DNA from: an uncultured Christensenella sp.
GTDB lineage: Bacteria > Bacillota > Clostridia > Christensenellales > Borkfalkiaceae
Length of the DNA stretch: 64,000 nucleotides
Direction: 5' to 3'
Assembly: GCA_910578565.1 (NCBI GenBank)
Contig: CAJTQF010000007.1
Location: 1 to 64,000, forward strand
Under the pieces are notes generated by a model. That model was not told where the DNA came from and ran no database searches. It worked only from the letters and a program-made list of their open reading frames with translations. This document shows positions 61,309-64,000 of the stretch, piece after piece. Made by a program: the position numbers and the translations under genes. Every line of letters starts with the position of its first letter. Position 1 is the first letter of the stretch.

Positions 61309-63807
61309 ATGGCGCGGAAGAGTGATAACGGTAGCGTACAGACTACGATACCTGCGGGAAATTTATACGTTACGCCTCTGGAAGAAGTGCTTCCCCAGTC
61401 GATGCTGCCCTATGCGGAATTCGTTATTCTGGACAGGGCTTTGCCCAGAGTGGAAGACGGCTTAAAACCCGTGCAGAGACGTATACTTTACACAATGTAC
61501 GAAATGGGCTTGACGCCCGACAAACCCCATAAAAAATCGGCGCGTATCGTCGGTGACTGTATGGGTAAATACCACCCCCACGGCGACAGCTCGGTTTACG
61601 ACGCTATGGTAAGGCTTGCGCAGGACTTCAATATGCGCATGACCCTTGTAAACGGACACGGCAACTTCGGTTCCGTCGACGGCGACCCCGCCGCGGCAAT
61701 GCGTTATACCGAAGCGAGACTGGAACCGCTGGCATTGGAACTTTTAAAGGACCTTGACAAGGAAACAGTTCCTTTTTCGTTCAACTTTGACGATTCGCTT
61801 TTAGAACCGGACATTCTCCCCGGCAGGTTCCCCAACCTTCTGGTCAACGGCGCAAACGGTATCGCCGTCGGTCTTGCTACAAATATCCCCACCCATAATC
61901 TGGGCGAAGTAATTGACGGCTGTTGCGCTTATATTGACAATCACCGCATCTCTTTGGACGAGATGATGAAGATTATTCCCGGTCCCGACTTTTCGACGGG
62001 CGGGTTCATAATCGCTAACGAACTCAAACACGCGTACGAAATGGGCAGGGGCAAAATCACTCTGCGCGCAAGATACACGGTCGAACAGGGCGACTACGGC
62101 AAAAAGATGATTGTTATTACCGAACTGCCCTACCAGACCAACAAAGCCGACCTTCTGCGCAAAATTATGCTTTTGCGCGAAGACAGGAAGGACCAGCTTT
62201 CGGGCATTTCGGATATCGTGGACGAGTCGGACCGTTCGGGTATGCGCGCGGTAATTTACTGCAAAAAGGACGCGGATGTAGACGAAATTTTAAAATTGCT
62301 TTTCAAACATACCGATTTAGAGTGCACTTTCGGTATTAATATGGTTGCCATAGCCGGCGGCAAGCCCAGACAGCTCGGGCTACTGGACATAATAAAGTAC
62401 TACACTCAGTACCAGCGCCACGTGGTTTTAAGGCGCACCAAATTCGAGCTTAAAGAAGCGCTTGCACGTTGCCATATTCTGGAAGGTCTTATTATCGGCG
62501 TGCATAACGTGGACGAAGTGGTCAAAATAATCAAAAATGCCGACTCCACTCCCGACGCAAGGCGCAAACTTATGGAAAGGTTCGCCCTTTCGGAAAGGCA
62601 GGCGCAGGCTATTCTTGATTTAAGACTCGCCCGTCTTGCCAAGCTGGAAGTAACCAAACTTGAAAACGAACTTGCGGCGTTGAAGATAAGAATAGAAGAG
62701 TTGCGCGCGATAATTGCCGATAAGGACAGACAGTGGGCTATAGTCAAATCGGAAATGCGCGAAGTCAAACGCAAGTTCAAGAGCGAAAGAAAGACGAGAA
62801 TTGTGGGCGGCGCGGACAAAATAGCAGTAAAACGCGCCGACGTGCAGAAACCCGTTTCGGAGTGGGCTGTCTGCATTACCGCAACAAACCAGGTCAAGTT
62901 TATGGAAAAGGAAGAGTTCCTTTTTGCGGCTAAACGCAAACTGGCGGCTTCAACAAACGTTGCGCACCTGCATAAGCAGTACGTGTTCTGCAAGGCTGAC
63001 GACGACTTGTTTGTGTTCACAAATCTTGGCAATTGCGTAAAACTCAACGCAAAATACGCGGAGCTGTCAGAGTTCAAATCGTCCGGTCAGAAACTGGAAA
63101 AACTGGTTGAAGGCGTGCAGAAAGACGAATATCCAGTAAAGATGTTTGCGTCTTCAAAGGGTACGGTTCCGGAAGGTCAGCTGCTGTTCTTCACAACGCA
63201 GGGCGCGGTCAAGCGTTCGGATTGGTCTGAATACAACCAGAGCAAGGTGGCGTTCCAGGCTATTAAATTGAAGCCCGAAGACACGCTTTTAAACGTTGAA
63301 AAGTACGAAGACGACGATTATTCGACAATGCTGTTCATTTCCAAAAAAGGACTGTGTCTGAACGCCGCAAAGGACGACGTTCCCGCGCAGGGGCGCGTTG
63401 CGGGCGGCGTAAAGGGTATGCAGCTTTCGGGCGACGACAGCGTTATATTCGCAACACAGCACACGGGCGAAGGCGAAATTATAATAGTCACTACGCTCGG
63501 CGGGTTCAAACGCGTGGTTTCGTCCACGGTAGACCCCATTTCCCGTGCGTGCAAGGGCGTAATGATTGCCGACATTAAGGGTAAGGGCGAAATTCTGTTT
63601 GCGAACTACGTAACCGTGCCCTACGCGCTGGCGGTGGTCAACGACGATAAATCGGTGGCGGAAGTCAACACTGAAGAAATCCCCATAGAGTCGCGCGTGT
63701 TCCGCGGCAAACCCCTTTCCAAGGGCAACGTAAAAAATCCCGTTGCGGTCTACGCTTTAAAACACCGTTCGGAATATCCCGACGGCAGACAGCAGATTAA
63801 ATTCTGA
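61309..63807 (+). CDS. gyrA: type IIA topoisomerase subunit A (GyrA-like)
   Basis: 832 residues. The breakage-reunion domain has DKPHKKSARIVGDCMGKYHPHGDSSVYDAM; the quinolone-region Ser and Asp of GDSSVYD are wild type. MRYTEARL contains the catalytic Tyr. LVNGHGNFGSVDGD is GyrA-like (ParC has EMHGNNGS), while KPVQRRILY is ParC-like. The C-terminal pinwheel contains QGRVAGGVKGMQLS, a degenerate GyrA-box-like strand. I favour gyrase, but a topoisomerase IV paralogue remains possible. Confidence 0.87.
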   Translation: MARKSDNGSVQTTIPAGNLYVTPLEEVLPQSMLPYAEFVILDRALPRVEDGLKPVQRRILYTMYEMGLTPDKPHKKSARIVGDCMGKYHPHGDSSVYDAMVRLAQDFNMRMTLVNGHGNFGSVDGDPAAAMRYTEARLEPLALELLKDLDKETVPFSFNFDDSLLEPDILPGRFPNLLVNGANGIAVGLATNIPTHNLGEVIDGCCAYIDNHRISLDEMMKIIPGPDFSTGGFIIANELKHAYEMGRGKITLRARYTVEQGDYGKKMIVITELPYQTNKADLLRKIMLLREDRKDQLSGISDIVDESDRSGMRAVIYCKKDADVDEILKLLFKHTDLECTFGINMVAIAGGKPRQLGLLDIIKYYTQYQRHVVLRRTKFELKEALARCHILEGLIIGVHNVDEVVKIIKNADSTPDARRKLMERFALSERQAQAILDLRLARLAKLEVTKLENELAALKIRIEELRAIIADKDRQWAIVKSEMREVKRKFKSERKTRIVGGADKIAVKRADVQKPVSEWAVCITATNQVKFMEKEEFLFAAKRKLAASTNVAHLHKQYVFCKADDDLFVFTNLGNCVKLNAKYAELSEFKSSGQKLEKLVEGVQKDEYPVKMFASSKGTVPEGQLLFFTTQGAVKRSDWSEYNQSKVAFQAIKLKPEDTLLNVEKYEDDDYSTMLFISKKGLCLNAAKDDVPAQGRVAGGVKGMQLSGDDSVIFATQHTGEGEIIIVTTLGGFKRVVSSTVDPISRACKGVMIADIKGKGEILFANYVTVPYALAVVNDDKSVAEVNTEEIPIESRVFRGKPLSKGNVKNPVAVYALKHRSEYPDGRQQIKF

Positions 63808-63840
63808 TAAAAGGTAAATAATAATAAAAGGAGAATAGTA

Positions 63841-64000
63841 ATGGCAAAGATAACTAAGGACACGCTGATTGCGGACTGTCTTAAAATAAACCCCAACAGC
63901 GCCCAAATTTTACAGGCGGTGGGTATGCACTGTCTCGGCTGCGCAATGGCGCACGGCGAAACAATCGAACAGGCTGTTTTTGTTCACGGCAACGATTTGG
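63841..64000 (+). CDS. DUF1858 redox-disulfide domain protein (3' end outside window)
   Basis: ATG 63841 after AAAAGGAG. The visible 53 residues read AKITKDTLIADCLKINPNSA, then ILQAVGMHCLGCAMAHGETI. The C-x-x-C in HCLGC followed by a Glu-rich helix is the hybrid-cluster-protein-associated disulfide domain (DUF1858). About 20 residues are missing at most if it is single-domain. Role unknown; probably thiol redox or metal binding. Confidence 0.88.
   Translation, partial: MAKITKDTLIADCLKINPNSAQILQAVGMHCLGCAMAHGETIEQAVFVHGNDL

Overview
The window looks like chromosome from an anaerobic Bacillota (Clostridia-type) organism, probably an uncultured gut lineage. The signs are strong Shine-Dalgarno sequences (AGGAGG), consensus TTGACA/TATAAT promoters, a KtrAB potassium system, DegV, an MsmX-type sugar ATPase, BceRSAB-like and YhaNO-like gene sets, a DUF1858 redox protein, and tRNAs with encoded CCA. 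Lineage is inferred from gene content; no rRNA is present.

Layout. 1-10.4 kb: the tail of a HAD phosphatase, then a maltodextrin locus. A LacI-type repressor diverges from malQ, a lipoprotein maltodextrin-binding protein, malF, malG, a lipoprotein alpha-amylase and an enlarged MsmX-type ATPase. Two operator copies 21 bp apart sit at the malQ promoter. 10.5-15.9 kb: a candidate small RNA, a two-component system and a BceAB-like ABC transporter. 16-20 kb: tRNA-Gln(CTG) and an SbcD/SbcC-like (YhaO/YhaN-like) pair. 19.9-22.4 kb: a small XRE regulator with a dyad operator, and ktrB-ktrA. 22.7-26.9 kb: glmM (apparent ATA start), glmS and galE (apparently leaderless), together supplying amino sugars and UDP-galactose for envelope synthesis.

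27-41 kb is more variable. It holds a 1.6-kilo-residue surface protein whose reading frame is switched by a G10 tract, a MarR regulator with DegV, a membrane-anchored Ntn hydrolase, an aldehyde dehydrogenase, an AT-rich secreted C39-like protease (frame broken near its start) with a lipoprotein, a flavoprotein, a DUF3737 protein and a GrpB protein. An AT-rich module follows: a DUF1273/SLOG protein, a 51-residue membrane peptide and a divergent XRE repressor with three matched operators. 41.3-43.4 kb is a nitroreductase-MATE efflux operon behind an attenuator. 43.6-44.3 kb is a six-gene tRNA operon (Gly, Arg, His, Gln, Lys, Lys in transcription order).

44.5-54.8 kb: two secreted, C-terminally anchored proteins on the minus strand flank a 129-residue protein behind a LexA-like nested dyad. 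Then comes a compact phage head module in P22-like order: large terminase, small protein, portal, scaffold-like, coat, connector, gp10-like propeller, unknown protein. Every frame is intact, the three terminase nuclease aspartates are present, and there is no integrase, lysis gene or tail fibre. It is either a young remnant or a domesticated particle (gene-transfer-agent-like); this is the most interesting feature here. 54.9-64 kb: an rRNA-type methyltransferase, an RluA-type pseudouridine synthase, another anchored surface protein, a gyrB-gyrA type topoisomerase pair and the start of a DUF1858 gene.

Two themes recur. Several promoters place TATAAT exactly six bases before a start codon, suggesting leaderless mRNAs. 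Three accessory genes, and none of the roughly 55 other coding genes, have frames broken at homopolymers, which suggests switching or decay rather than uniform sequencing error.
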